Origin: Candidatus Thermokryptus mobilis | Lineage (GTDB): Bacteria > Bacteroidota > Ignavibacteria > Kryptoniales > Kryptoniaceae | Assembly: GCF_900070205.1 (NCBI RefSeq) | Contig: NZ_FAOO01000010.1 | Coordinates: forward strand, 1-64,000 | Direction of reading: 5' to 3' | Length of the DNA: 64,000 bases | Shown: in pieces, positions 1-8,765 of the stretch | Layout: each line of letters starts with the position of its first letter | How positions within the stretch are numbered: the stretch's first letter is position 1 | Program-made: the position numbers and the translations under genes | The notes under the pieces: model-generated | Database searches by the model: none | The model's input: the letters and a program-made list of their open reading frames with translations, nothing else | Told to the model about the DNA's origin: nothing

Positions 1-270
1 AGCTAACTGGTTAACTTTATTCGTCAACTCACCAATAGCAGTCCAAACTTTATTAAAATTCTCATCAGTTGCTCTCTCAAATGAAATCAATCTCTCCTCA
101 GTTCTTCGCTGTGCCTCAGCAAGCTCTTTTATAACCGCTTTAACTTCGCTAAGGTCCATCGCTTTCATAACTTGCTCATATATAAGAGCAACAAGCTCAA
201 ATAAAACCTCAGCTTGGTTCTCGCTAAAAACTTGCGTTAATTTATTTCTTAACTCTGAAATTCCAAGCAT
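1..270 (-). CDS. Coiled-coil hypothetical protein, N-terminal fragment (DUF3782-like)
   Basis: The open frame starts at an ATG at 268-270 and runs off the left edge, giving 90 residues. The protein is predicted helical and rich in Glu, Lys and Ala; after residue 40 it has the pattern KELAEAQRRTEERL, typical of the coiled-coil front part of DUF3782-type proteins, which often end in a PD-(D/E)XK nuclease-like domain. That C-terminal domain would lie outside the window and cannot be checked. It sits 14 bases upstream of htpX stop-side sequence and reads in the same direction. No strong ribosome binding site is visible. The family is a guess from composition and pattern. Confidence 0.55.
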   Translation of the reverse strand, partial: MLGISELRNKLTQVFSENQAEVLFELVALIYEQVMKAMDLSEVKAVIKELAEAQRRTEERLISFERATDENFNKVWTAIGELTNKVNQLA

Positions 271-284
271 CTTGTTAAACTTAT

Positions 285-1148
285 TTAATAATAAACTCCC
301 ATCTTACGTGCAAGCTTCTCAAGTCGCTTGACTCTCTCACTTATCGGCGGATGGGTTGAGAAAAGTTTAAGTATCCCCTCACCGCGAAGAGGATTAACAA
401 TGAACATATGTGCGGTTTCAGGTTTTGCATCCATTGGCACTACTTCAACTCCTTTTGCAAGTTTCTTTAACGCACTTGCAAGTGCAAGCGGTTTACCGGA
501 AATCCTCGCTCCACCCTCATCAGCTGCAAATTCCCTCGCACGAGAAATAGCAAGCTGAATTAAAACTGCTGCAATAGGAGCGACAATTATCAAAACAAGC
601 TCCGCAATCCAACTTGCATTATTTTCTCTGTCCCTTCCACCACCAAAGAAAAACAAAGACCACTGAGCCATGCGAGCAAGAAATGTTATAGCACCAACCA
701 TAGTAGCAACAATCGTAGCCGTTAAAATATCCCTATTCTTAATATGCGCCAACTCGTGCCCAAGAACACCCTCAAGCTCATCTCTATCTAAAATTCTCAA
801 AATTCCCTCAGTAACAGCAACAGCTGCATTTTGCGGGTTTCTCCCAGTTGCAAAGGCGTTTGGTGTTAAGGTCGGAATTATATAAACCTTCGGCATAGGC
901 ATACCTGCTTTTGTGACTAAGCGTCTAATAATTGAATACAACTCCGGCGCTTCCGCTTCCGTGACTTGTCTTGCACCATACATCGCCAGAACAATCTTAT
1001 CGGAAAACCAATAAGCAAAGAAATTCATCATCAACGAAAAAACAAATGCAATTATAAGACCTGATTTTCCACCAATCGCACTTCCAACCGCAAGAAATAA
1101 AACCATCATTAATGTCATCAAAAAGACAGTTTTCAAAGTATTGCTCAT
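285..1148 (-). CDS. htpX: Membrane zinc metalloprotease HtpX (M48)
   Basis: Inner-membrane protease of the M48B family, which degrades damaged membrane proteins under heat or envelope stress. The 287-residue length matches HtpX. The zinc motif HELAH is at residues 131-135, followed by IKNRD; the third zinc ligand is probably Glu206 in SRAREFAAD. Hydrophobic segments lie at about 7-27, 31-49, 141-160 and 182-201, the usual HtpX arrangement. The ATG is preceded by GGGGTGAT at about nine bases. It follows the ABC ATPase gene by 91 bases, so joint transcription is possible. Identification is firm; the stress role is from the family. Confidence 0.95.
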   Translation of the reverse strand: MSNTLKTVFLMTLMMVLFLAVGSAIGGKSGLIIAFVFSLMMNFFAYWFSDKIVLAMYGARQVTEAEAPELYSIIRRLVTKAGMPMPKVYIIPTLTPNAFATGRNPQNAAVAVTEGILRILDRDELEGVLGHELAHIKNRDILTATIVATMVGAITFLARMAQWSLFFFGGGRDRENNASWIAELVLIIVAPIAAVLIQLAISRAREFAADEGGARISGKPLALASALKKLAKGVEVVPMDAKPETAHMFIVNPLRGEGILKLFSTHPPISERVKRLEKLARKMGVYY

Positions 1149-1232
1149 AGCTCTATCACCCCTGTTTTTTTATTTTTCGTGTTTTTTCATCTCATCATTT
1201 TTACTCTCAAATTTATCAAAAAAGCCAAAATT

Positions 1233-2141
1233 TTACAAACTTTTCTCACCGAAACCATCGCTTACAACATCAATGAAAATTGAATACAAAGATGGCGATT
1301 TAACCTCAAACTTCTTCAAATCAACAAGTTCAACAATTTTTTTCAAAATCTCACCGACATTTGCACCCGGCTCAACCGTCAATTCCGCATAATTTGGATA
1401 AAGTTCAACTTTTTTAACACCATTGATCCACTTTAAATCTTCGCCATCCCCGGAAAATTCAATATGAATTGTATCCCTTCCGAATTCCCCCTTGATCTTC
1501 TCAAGGGCTCCCGAGAGCACAGGTTTTCCTCTGTTTATAAGACAAATTTCATCACAAAGCTTTTCAACTTGTTCCATTTGATGAGTTGAAAAAATAATCG
1601 CCTTATTTTGCGACTTCAACTCAAGTATAATTTCCTTTAACAGTTCCTGATTTACTGGGTCAAGACCTGCAAACGGCTCATCAAGAATGATGAGCTCCGG
1701 ATCGTGAAGAACGGCTATTATTATCTGAACCTTTTGCTGATTCCCCTTTGAAAGTTCTTCAATCCTACTATTTACCCTATCGCTTAGACCAAACCTTGAA
1801 AGCAGATATCTCGCTCTTTCATTTGCCTTACCTTTATCAATGCCCTTCAATTGCGCAAAATAAAGTATTGTTTCCAATACACGTGTCTTTCTGTAAAGTC
1901 CACGTTCCTCGGGAAGATAACCAATTTTACTTTTTATTTTCTCGTTGATTAACTCACCATCAAATGTTATCCTTCCGGAATCAGGTTTAATTATGTCAAG
2001 TATCATTCTTATAGTGGTTGTCTTACCTGCACCGTTTGGACCAAGCAAGCCAAAAATTTGACCTCTTTTTACTTCAAATGAAACCCCATCAACAGCAACG
2101 ATATTTGAAAATTCTTTTCTTAGGTTTTCAACCTTAAGCAT
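1233..2141 (-). CDS. ABC transporter ATP-binding protein (NatA-like)
   Basis: Cytoplasmic ATPase subunit of an ABC exporter, 302 residues. Walker A is GPNGAGKTT at 34-42, the signature is LSKGNQQK, Walker B is LIILDEP followed by FAGLD, and the switch His is in STHQMEQ. The last 80 or so residues match the DUF4162 type of C-terminal extension seen in NatA and YhaQ-like exporters. NatA-type ATPases normally sit next to a NatB-type permease, but here the neighbours are asnS (7 bases upstream) and htpX, so the membrane partner must be elsewhere. Substrate unknown; sodium or drug export is only suggested by the subfamily. Confidence 0.9.
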   Translation of the reverse strand: MLKVENLRKEFSNIVAVDGVSFEVKRGQIFGLLGPNGAGKTTTIRMILDIIKPDSGRITFDGELINEKIKSKIGYLPEERGLYRKTRVLETILYFAQLKGIDKGKANERARYLLSRFGLSDRVNSRIEELSKGNQQKVQIIIAVLHDPELIILDEPFAGLDPVNQELLKEIILELKSQNKAIIFSTHQMEQVEKLCDEICLINRGKPVLSGALEKIKGEFGRDTIHIEFSGDGEDLKWINGVKKVELYPNYAELTVEPGANVGEILKKIVELVDLKKFEVKSPSLYSIFIDVVSDGFGEKSL

Positions 2142-2148
2142 AGATTTT

Positions 2149-3447
2149 CTATGGTTTTATTCTGTAGATCATCCTCGGGAAAGGAATTGTCTCTCTAACA
2201 TGATCAAGTCCACAAATCCAAGCAAGCGTTCTTTCAACTCCAAGCCCAAAACCGGAATGCGGGACACTGCCGTATTTCCTCAGGTCAAGATACCAATCAA
2301 AAGCATCTATAGGTAAATTATGCTCTTTAATTCTTTTCAACAATGTCTCGTAATCATCCTCCCTCTGACTTCCTCCGATTATTTCACCATATCCTTCTGG
2401 GGCAAGCATGTCAAAAGAAAGAGCATATGTTTCATCTTGCGGGTCTCTTTTCATATAAAATGCCTTAACAGCGGCTGGATAACGATGAACTATAACTGGT
2501 TTCTCAAACTGTTGTGAGATGACAGTTTCATCAGTGTTGCCAAAATCATTTCCCCATTGAAAATTAATTCCATTTTTCTTTAAAATTTCAACCGCATCGT
2601 TGTATGAAATCCTCGGGAAAGGTCTAATTATCTTTTCAAGCGGTTCGGTATTTCTTTCAAGCACCTCAAATTCCCTTTTACTTGTTTCAAGGACACGCGC
2701 AACTATATATTCAACAAATTCCTCCGCAAGGTTCATTATTTCTTCAAGCTCATAGAAAGCAACCTCAGGTTCAACCATCCAAAATTCAGTCAAATGTCTT
2801 CTCGTTTTTGATTTTTCCGCTCTAAAAGTCGGACCGAAACAATAAACCTTCCCAAAGGCCATTGCAGCAGCTTCAACATAAAGCTGACCCGATTGAGAAA
2901 GATACGCCTTGCCAAGGTCAAAGTAATCCGTTTCAAAAAGTGTGGTTGTCCCCTCACAACTTGCTGGAGTCAAAATCGGCGCATCAATCAAAACGAAACC
3001 TCTTGAATCAAAAAAATCCCTGATTGCTTTAACGAGACGATGCCTTATCTTCAAAACAGCATGAGGTCTTCTTGAACGAAGCCACAAATGGCGATGATCC
3101 ATTAAAAAATCAATCCCATGTTCCTTCGGAGTTATAGGATAATCCTGCGCTATATGTATCACTTGAATATCCTTTATGTGAAGCTCATAACCACCAGGCG
3201 CTCTTTTATCCTCATTGACTATCCCGCTAACTATTAAAGATGTCTCTTGGGTTAAAACATCATACTTATCAAAAACCTCATCCGGAGTTTCACCCTTTGC
3301 CATAACACACTGCAAAATCCCTGTCCCATCGCGAACAAGAACAAAGCGAATTTTACCGCTTGACCTTTTATTATAAACCCAGCCATAAATTTTTACCTCT
3401 TTTCCCACATACTGCGATAAATTTTCAATATACACCTCTGGAAGCAT
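2149..3447 (-). CDS. asnS: Asparaginyl-tRNA synthetase
   Basis: Class IIb aminoacyl-tRNA synthetase charging tRNA-Asn, 432 residues as usual for AsnRS. An OB-fold anticodon-binding domain occupies about residues 1-105 (start [11 protein letters not shown]). Motif 2 is recognisable as [20 protein letters not shown], and motif 3 as [16 protein letters not shown] near the C-terminus. The [11 protein letters not shown] sequence and the lack of a GAD insert favour AsnRS over AspRS. The ATG is preceded by GAGG very close to the start. Presence of a dedicated AsnRS argues that Asn-tRNA is made directly rather than by amidation. Confidence 0.96.
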   Translation of the reverse strand: MLPEVYIENLSQYVGKEVKIYGWVYNKRSSGKIRFVLVRDGTGILQCVMAKGETPDEVFDKYDVLTQETSLIVSGIVNEDKRAPGGYELHIKDIQVIHIAQDYPITPKEHGIDFLMDHRHLWLRSRRPHAVLKIRHRLVKAIRDFFDSRGFVLIDAPILTPASCEGTTTLFETDYFDLGKAYLSQSGQLYVEAAAMAFGKVYCFGPTFRAEKSKTRRHLTEFWMVEPEVAFYELEEIMNLAEEFVEYIVARVLETSKREFEVLERNTEPLEKIIRPFPRISYNDAVEILKKNGINFQWGNDFGNTDETVISQQFEKPVIVHRYPAAVKAFYMKRDPQDETYALSFDMLAPEGYGEIIGGSQREDDYETLLKRIKEHNLPIDAFDWYLDLRKYGSVPHSGFGLGVERTLAWICGLDHVRETIPFPRMIYRIKP

Positions 3448-3490
3448 TCCTCGCTCTTTAACTTTGTTTTAAACACTTTAGCTGAAAATT

Positions 3491-3530
3491 AAAAAAATGG
3501 GCTTGAAAAAACAATTAATCCCCCATTTTT
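3491..3530 (-). terminator. Probable terminator of the chemosensory operon
   Basis: On the minus strand AAAAATGGG (3522-3530) can pair with CCCATTTTT (3493-3501) across a 20-base loop, followed by a run of T. The upstream arm overlaps the last codons of cheB. It lies at the end of the twelve-gene operon, before asnS. The stem is AT-rich, so termination strength is uncertain. Confidence 0.45.
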
Positions 3531-4573
3531 AAAACAACCTTTGATATGGCTTCCCCAATTTTCTCCAAAGGTAGGATGCTATCTGCAAGCCCGGCATCAA
3601 CGACCGCTTTCGGCATACCCCAAACAACGGATGTCTCCTCATCCTGCGCTATGACATATCCCCCTTTCTCTTTAACCTTTCTCAAACCTTCAAGCCCATC
3701 TTTACCCATCCCAGTCATTATCACTCCCAAAACTTTATCCCCGAAAACATCCGAAGCTGAACTCATCATCAAATCAACCGACGGTTTGTAAAGTGTATCT
3801 GGAAAATCAACTATCCGAACTATTTTATTCCCGCCGTTTTTTTCAAAAACTAAATTTCTTCCACCTTGTGCAACAAGAGCAAGTCTAGACCTTACAACAT
3901 CACCGTCACTTGCTTCACGAACTTCAATCTTACTTATTGAGTTTAACCTTTCGGCAAGTAATCTTGTAAAATTAGGAGGCATATGCTGTGCTATTACAAT
4001 CCCAACTGGAAAGTCAGCCGGTATCTTTGACAAAACCTCCTGAAGCGCAACAGGACCTCCTGTTGATACACCAATAGCGACAAGCTCAAACTCTCTTTTA
4101 ACAGGTCTAAATTTTTCCTTTCTGATACTTTCAACCTCGTATTTGTAAATTTTCCTTCGGATGAATTTGCTGTTTACTATGGATTTTACTTTTTGAATCA
4201 ATTCGTCTTTAATTTTCACTATGTCAAGCGAGACATAAGAAAGTTGTTTTGGTATGAAATCAACTGCCCCGAGTTTAAGTGCCTCAAGCGTCACCCTTGC
4301 ACCCTCTGTTGTAAGTGAGCTGACCATGAGAACTGGAAGTGGGCATTCCTTCATTATAATTTTCAAAGCCGTTAATCCATCCATCCTTGGCATCTCCACA
4401 TCAAGGGTGACAATGTCAGGTTTAAGTGCTTTTATCCTGTCAATTGCTTCAGACCCATCTCTTGCGGTTGCGACAACTTCTATCTCAGGGTCCGACTCAA
4501 GCATCATTGAAATAGCTTTCCTCATAAAGGCGGAGTCATCAACGACCAGAACTTTTATTTTTCTCTCCGACAT
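3515..4573 (-). CDS. cheB: Chemotaxis methylesterase/deamidase CheB
   Basis: Removes methyl groups from glutamates on the chemoreceptor and is activated by CheA phosphorylation. An N-terminal receiver domain (residues about 5-125) has the acidic pair VDDS and the phospho-acceptor Asp58 in TLDVEMP. The C-terminal methylesterase domain (about 165-350) shows catalytic Ser in GVSTGGP, His in AQHMPP and Asp in TGMGKDG. Length 352 is normal. The ATG has a strong GGAGGGGAG directly upstream. It is the last gene of the operon, 12 bases after cheA, and completes the adaptation pair with cheR at 7875. Confidence 0.96.
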   Translation of the reverse strand: MSERKIKVLVVDDSAFMRKAISMMLESDPEIEVVATARDGSEAIDRIKALKPDIVTLDVEMPRMDGLTALKIIMKECPLPVLMVSSLTTEGARVTLEALKLGAVDFIPKQLSYVSLDIVKIKDELIQKVKSIVNSKFIRRKIYKYEVESIRKEKFRPVKREFELVAIGVSTGGPVALQEVLSKIPADFPVGIVIAQHMPPNFTRLLAERLNSISKIEVREASDGDVVRSRLALVAQGGRNLVFEKNGGNKIVRIVDFPDTLYKPSVDLMMSSASDVFGDKVLGVIMTGMGKDGLEGLRKVKEKGGYVIAQDEETSVVWGMPKAVVDAGLADSILPLEKIGEAISKVVLKMGD

Positions 4574-4585
4574 CTCCCCTCCGAT

Positions 4586-6274
4586 TTAAACTATGAAACT
4601 ATACGAGTTTTCAGCCGACATTTTGAAAATTTGAGCCACATCAACGATCATCCTAACTGTCCCATCACCAAGGATCGTCGCCCCAGCTATTCCCCTTACA
4701 TTATTAAGATACGAACCGAGCGATTTTATAACCACTTCTTTTTGACCGACCAATCCATCAACCACTATTCCGAGCTTCTTTTCGGCAAGACCAACAACGA
4801 CAACATAAAGATTCTCTTTATAATCACCATTTGAACTCAAATTGAAAACATTCGCCAATCTAATAAGCGGAAGAACCGAATCCCTCAATCTTATTATCTC
4901 CTTACCTTTGATTGAATGAACCTGTATTTGTGGGATTCTAACAACTTCAATTACAGATGAAAGCGGTATTATAAAAATTTCACCACAGACATCAACAAGC
5001 AGACCTTGAATTATGGCAAGCGTAAGAGGCAATTTCAGTATAAATTTTGTCCCTTGACCCAAGGTTGATTGAACATCAATCATCCCATTCAATTTCGTTA
5101 TATTCGCCTTTACAACATCAAGCCCAACACCGCGACCTGAAACATTTGTCACTTTGCTTGCTGTGCTAAACCCAGGCAAAAAAATCAAATTCAAAGCATC
5201 CCTATCACTTATTGAACTTGCCTCTTGCTCTGTTATAATCTTTTTTTCAACCGCTTTTCTTCTAACCCTTTCAGGGTCTATGCCACGACCATCGTCTTCA
5301 ACTGTTATAACGATGAAATTTCCCTCGTGTTCAGCTCTCAAAATAACTTTACCCTTCTCCGGTTTCCCGATCGCTTTTCTCTCCTGTGGCGTTTCAATTC
5401 CATGGTCAATTGCATTCCTTATCAAATGAACAAGTGGATCGTGTATGAACTCTATAACAGATTTGTCAACCTCAGTTTCTTCACCATAAATTAAAAGATC
5501 CACCTCCTTATTCAAATCCCTTGAAAGGTCTCTGACAATGCGCGGGAACTTACTGAAAACTTTCGCAATTGGCATCATCCTTGCACGCATTACAACAGCT
5601 TGAAGCTCGGAAGTTAAATAATCAACCTGAGCTACCGTATCCATAAGCTCACGGGCAAGCGACTCACCCTCAAATCTCTCAACAACCCCAGAAACTATCT
5701 GCGATAACCTGTTTCTCCCAAGAACGAGCTCGCCTACAAGGTTCATCAACTCGTCAAGCCGTTCAACATCAATTCTCACCGTCTTGTCAATAACCTTTGA
5801 TTGCAATCTCTGCGATGTATTGTCAACCGAAGCTTTCTCAATATCTTCTTCAATTAAAAATTCACCACGACTTATTCTTTCAAGTTTTGAAACAACACCG
5901 CTTATATCAATCGGGCTTAAATCATTTGCCTCAAGCTTTGAAAGTAAAATCTTCATCAAATCCTGCGCCTCAAGAATCACATCCATTATCTCAGGGTTCA
6001 ACTTCAATTCAAACCTTCGCAATTTGTTCAACACATCCTCAAACTTATGGGTCAACTCGCTCATCTGCTCAAAACCGATAAACGAAGAAGTTCCTTTAAT
6101 AGTATGAACATAACGAAAGATCGCATTTAAAAGCTCAACATCGTTTTGTCTTTTCTCAAGCTCAATCAAATCATTGTCAAGTTTATCCAGAAGTTCCTTT
6201 GTCTCAACGATAAAACTTTCAACTATCTCTTTCATTTCATCATCAAAAATTGCCGGGGTTGACATCTCCCTCAC
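4586..6274 (-). CDS. cheA: Chemotaxis histidine kinase CheA, lacking a P2 domain
   Basis: Cytoplasmic kinase that phosphorylates CheY and CheB under receptor control. P1 (about 1-115) carries the phospho-His at residue 57 in VHTIKGTSSF. P3 dimerisation helices start near 165 (RLDELMNLVGELV), followed by the P4 ATPase domain with N-box HLIRNAIDHG, G1 DDGRGID and G2 GRGVGLDVV, then a P5 CheW-like domain to the end. Only about 50 residues separate P1 and P3, so the P2 response-regulator docking domain is missing, as in some other bacteria. The GTG at 6274 or the ATG at 6265 could be the start; the latter has GGTGAGG just upstream. It overlaps cheZ by 24-32 bases. Confidence 0.95.
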   Translation of the reverse strand: MREMSTPAIFDDEMKEIVESFIVETKELLDKLDNDLIELEKRQNDVELLNAIFRYVHTIKGTSSFIGFEQMSELTHKFEDVLNKLRRFELKLNPEIMDVILEAQDLMKILLSKLEANDLSPIDISGVVSKLERISRGEFLIEEDIEKASVDNTSQRLQSKVIDKTVRIDVERLDELMNLVGELVLGRNRLSQIVSGVVERFEGESLARELMDTVAQVDYLTSELQAVVMRARMMPIAKVFSKFPRIVRDLSRDLNKEVDLLIYGEETEVDKSVIEFIHDPLVHLIRNAIDHGIETPQERKAIGKPEKGKVILRAEHEGNFIVITVEDDGRGIDPERVRRKAVEKKIITEQEASSISDRDALNLIFLPGFSTASKVTNVSGRGVGLDVVKANITKLNGMIDVQSTLGQGTKFILKLPLTLAIIQGLLVDVCGEIFIIPLSSVIEVVRIPQIQVHSIKGKEIIRLRDSVLPLIRLANVFNLSSNGDYKENLYVVVVGLAEKKLGIVVDGLVGQKEVVIKSLGSYLNNVRGIAGATILGDGTVRMIVDVAQIFKMSAENSYSFIV

Positions 6275-7082
6275 CGCTTTTTATTTTCTCGCTCTTATTG
6301 AAAAGTTTATCTATTTCCTCTTGGGATGCCCTATCCCCCTCATCTCTTTCAATGATACCATTTAAAATCTTATCAATCGCTTTCTGCTTTGCCCCGGTCC
6401 TATCATATTCAGCATTAGGGTTAAAAGAAGTGACATTCCTACCCGAGACGGAAGAATCCTTTTTAATATCAAGATTACCGAGTTTCCCAAGCAGATGATT
6501 CAATCTCTCTTGAACTGACTCTATAAGATGATTTATTGCTGATATTTGTTGAGCCGTTATGTCCTGAAACTGCAAAGCAACCATTATGTTATCAGCATCC
6601 CTCTTCACATCTGAAAGCTTTTCAAGTATATCATCAAACCCATTGAACGATTTAAACGCCGTATAAAACTTAACCCAATTTTGAGAAACTTTATCAAATT
6701 CACCTCTCTCAATGTATCTCCCAATCCTCCCCGCAATTTTTTTCTGCTTTTCGTAAGATTGCCTCATGGCATTTATAAAACCCCTCATCTCGCCAAATTT
6801 CAAGCTCATCTGGTCAAGTGCATCAAGAATTTCCGTCGTCGCAACCTCCGTCGTTTTCGTAACCGTGTTAAGTTGATTTGATGCCCGAGGAATCTTATTT
6901 GAGCTCTCTTCAAGCGACTTGTTTATCTCATCAAGCATCGGACCAACCTCTCGGACGAAATTGAACAACTCCTCAAGAAAAGGTATAACCTTCTGACCGA
7001 GGATAAATATCGCCTTTAACTCTTCTATCTCCCGCAAAATTGAATCAACTTGCTTCACTAATTTTGTTTCACCATTCACCAT
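6243..7082 (-). CDS. cheZ: CheZ-family phosphatase of CheY-P
   Basis: A helical 279-residue protein with the CheZ catalytic pattern at ALQFQDITAQQI: the Asp and Gln four residues later match the D-x3-Q that dephosphorylates CheY-P in known CheZ proteins. Upstream helices would form the long hairpin of the family. The C-terminus ends with SQEEIDKLF, resembling the CheY-binding peptide at the N-terminus of FliM (consensus like SQxEIDALL) and functionally like the CheZ C-terminal CheY-docking tail. A disordered linker of about 60 residues precedes it. Excellent ribosome site AAGGAGGTGAT. It lies between cheY and cheA, fitting the role. CheZ outside proteobacteria is less common. Confidence 0.85.
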   Translation of the reverse strand: MVNGETKLVKQVDSILREIEELKAIFILGQKVIPFLEELFNFVREVGPMLDEINKSLEESSNKIPRASNQLNTVTKTTEVATTEILDALDQMSLKFGEMRGFINAMRQSYEKQKKIAGRIGRYIERGEFDKVSQNWVKFYTAFKSFNGFDDILEKLSDVKRDADNIMVALQFQDITAQQISAINHLIESVQERLNHLLGKLGNLDIKKDSSVSGRNVTSFNPNAEYDRTGAKQKAIDKILNGIIERDEGDRASQEEIDKLFNKSEKIKSGEGDVNPGNF

Positions 7083-7095
7083 ACATCACCTCCTT

Positions 7096-7479
7096 TTAAA
7101 CTGTTTTCAAGATTTGTTCTATCTTTTCCTTCAACACTTGCGGAGTAAATGGCTTGACTATGTAGTTATTCACCCTCGCTTCAAGTGCCTCAATGACATC
7201 CTGTTTCATACCACGAGTTGTCACCATGAGAATGGGGATATTTGCAAAATTTGGATCCGACCTAACAGCTCTTGTAAGCTCAAGACCGGTCATATTTGGC
7301 ATATTCCAGTCGGTTATTATGAAATCAATTCTCTCCGAATATAACTTCGCAAGCGCATCCTTTCCATCTTCTGCCTCAACAATATCAGTGTAACCAATGT
7401 TCTTCAAGGCGTTGATCACTATCCTTCTCATCGTGGGTGAATCGTCAACAACAAGAAATCTTATCTTCCCCTCTTCCAT
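7096..7479 (-). CDS. cheY: Chemotaxis response regulator CheY
   Basis: A single receiver domain of 127 residues. The acidic pocket is VVDDS, the phospho-acceptor is Asp57 in ITDWNMP, the switch Thr is in MVTTRG and the conserved Lys is in IVKPF. The DWNMPNMTG motif is close to that of true CheY proteins, so this copy is the best candidate for the output regulator. It is followed 13 bases later by cheZ, its probable phosphatase. The start has GGTGAGGAG upstream. Confidence 0.93.
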   Translation of the reverse strand: MEEGKIRFLVVDDSPTMRRIVINALKNIGYTDIVEAEDGKDALAKLYSERIDFIITDWNMPNMTGLELTRAVRSDPNFANIPILMVTTRGMKQDVIEALEARVNNYIVKPFTPQVLKEKIEQILKTV

Positions 7480-7495
7480 AACTCCTCACCCCTTT

Positions 7496-7864
7496 TTAGT
7501 TTAGATATTTTGAAACCTCATATTGAACTCGCTTTGCATTGAACGGTTTAACAAGGTAAGAATTTGCGCCAAGCTTTAAACCCATATCAATACTTTTACC
7601 ATCCGAAAGTGACGAAAGTATGATTATCGGTATATCCTTAAACCTTTCATCCGAACGAAGCGTTTTTATAAGTTCAAAACCATCAAGATTTGGCATGTTA
7701 AGATCGGTTATTATCAGATCAACATTATCAACCCTTCCAAGAACCTCAAAGACCTCCATCCCATCTGAAGCAGTGATGACATTGTATCCCATATTTTCAA
7801 GCGCAAGTGAAACAAATTTTCTTATCGTGGGTGAATCATCAACAACAAGGATTGTTCTTGCCAT
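7496..7864 (-). CDS. CheY-like single-domain response regulator
   Basis: A second stand-alone receiver of 122 residues, with VVDDS, phospho-acceptor Asp54 in ITDLNMP, Ser switch in ILSSLS and Lys in LVKPF. The ATG at 7862-7864 is chosen over a GTG nine bases earlier because GAGGTGAT lies at correct spacing before the ATG and includes that GTG. It sits between cheR and cheY. It may compete with CheY for phosphate from CheA (phosphate sink) or drive a separate output; the sequence does not decide this. Confidence 0.9.
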   Translation of the reverse strand: MARTILVVDDSPTIRKFVSLALENMGYNVITASDGMEVFEVLGRVDNVDLIITDLNMPNLDGFELIKTLRSDERFKDIPIIILSSLSDGKSIDMGLKLGANSYLVKPFNAKRVQYEVSKYLN

Positions 7865-7874
7865 TTTTATCACC

Positions 7875-8765
7875 TCACTCTTTTTTATATGCTACTGCTT
7901 TTTCAAAATAAACCACTTTAAACGCCTTTGTCACATTTCTCAAACTTTCAGAATACCCAACCATAAGATAACCACCTCTATTGAGCGAATCGTAAATTAA
8001 AGAGACAACTTCTCTTCTTGCACCTTCATCAAAATAAATCAAAACATTTCGCAATAGCACAAGGTCAAAACCCTTCATCCCCAGCATCTGAAACTTATCA
8101 ACCAAATTAACCCGCTCAAAACGAACAAGCCGTTTAACCTCATCCCTCAAATAAAATTTATCCCCCTTGATCTCAAAGAATCTACTCAGATAATTTTCTG
8201 GGACGAACCTAACCGAATAATTTCCATATACTCCTATCTTCGCAACCTCAAGGACAGAACCATTGATGTCAGTTCCAATTATTTCAACCACAACATCTGG
8301 AAATTTCGGCTGGATCTTCTCAAGAAAAATCATCGCTATCGTATAGGGCTCTTCACCCGTTGAGCAACCCGCACTCCATATCCTCAAACGCCTAAAACCA
8401 TTCCTCGGCTTTGAATTTATCAACTCGGGCAAAATGTTCTCTTCAATTGCTTTTAATTGCAACTCATCCCTGAAAAAATATGTCTCGTTGACGGTTATCA
8501 ACCCGAACAAAATATCAAGTTCTTTACCCCTATACGGTGAAAACCTCAAAAAATCAATATACTCCCTAAACGAGGACAAACCTAACTGCTCAACTCTCTT
8601 TTTAAGCCGTGACTCTATAAAATATCTTTTGCTATCAGGAAAGAATATACCAGAGACGCGCAAAATGAACCCCCGCAATTCAAAAAATTCATCATCCCTG
8701 AGAACAACATCTGAGGAAGATGTCCTATTTGTAAATTGCGATGTCATCACAAAAAGCTTTCTCAT
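7875..8765 (-). CDS. cheR: Chemotaxis receptor methyltransferase CheR
   Basis: S-adenosylmethionine-dependent methyltransferase that methylates receptor glutamates. The 296-residue protein has the helical CheR N-domain (about 25-95) and a Rossmann methyltransferase domain with WSAGCSTGEEPY, the family SAM motif I, and LRNVLIYFD further on. The ATG overlaps the stop of the preceding HEAT gene as TAATG, indicating translational coupling. The N-terminal 20 residues are Ser/Thr rich and could be trimmed if the Met at residue 8 is used. The receptor lacks an obvious C-terminal CheR-tethering pentapeptide. Confidence 0.95.
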   Translation of the reverse strand: MRKLFVMTSQFTNRTSSSDVVLRDDEFFELRGFILRVSGIFFPDSKRYFIESRLKKRVEQLGLSSFREYIDFLRFSPYRGKELDILFGLITVNETYFFRDELQLKAIEENILPELINSKPRNGFRRLRIWSAGCSTGEEPYTIAMIFLEKIQPKFPDVVVEIIGTDINGSVLEVAKIGVYGNYSVRFVPENYLSRFFEIKGDKFYLRDEVKRLVRFERVNLVDKFQMLGMKGFDLVLLRNVLIYFDEGARREVVSLIYDSLNRGGYLMVGYSESLRNVTKAFKVVYFEKAVAYKKE

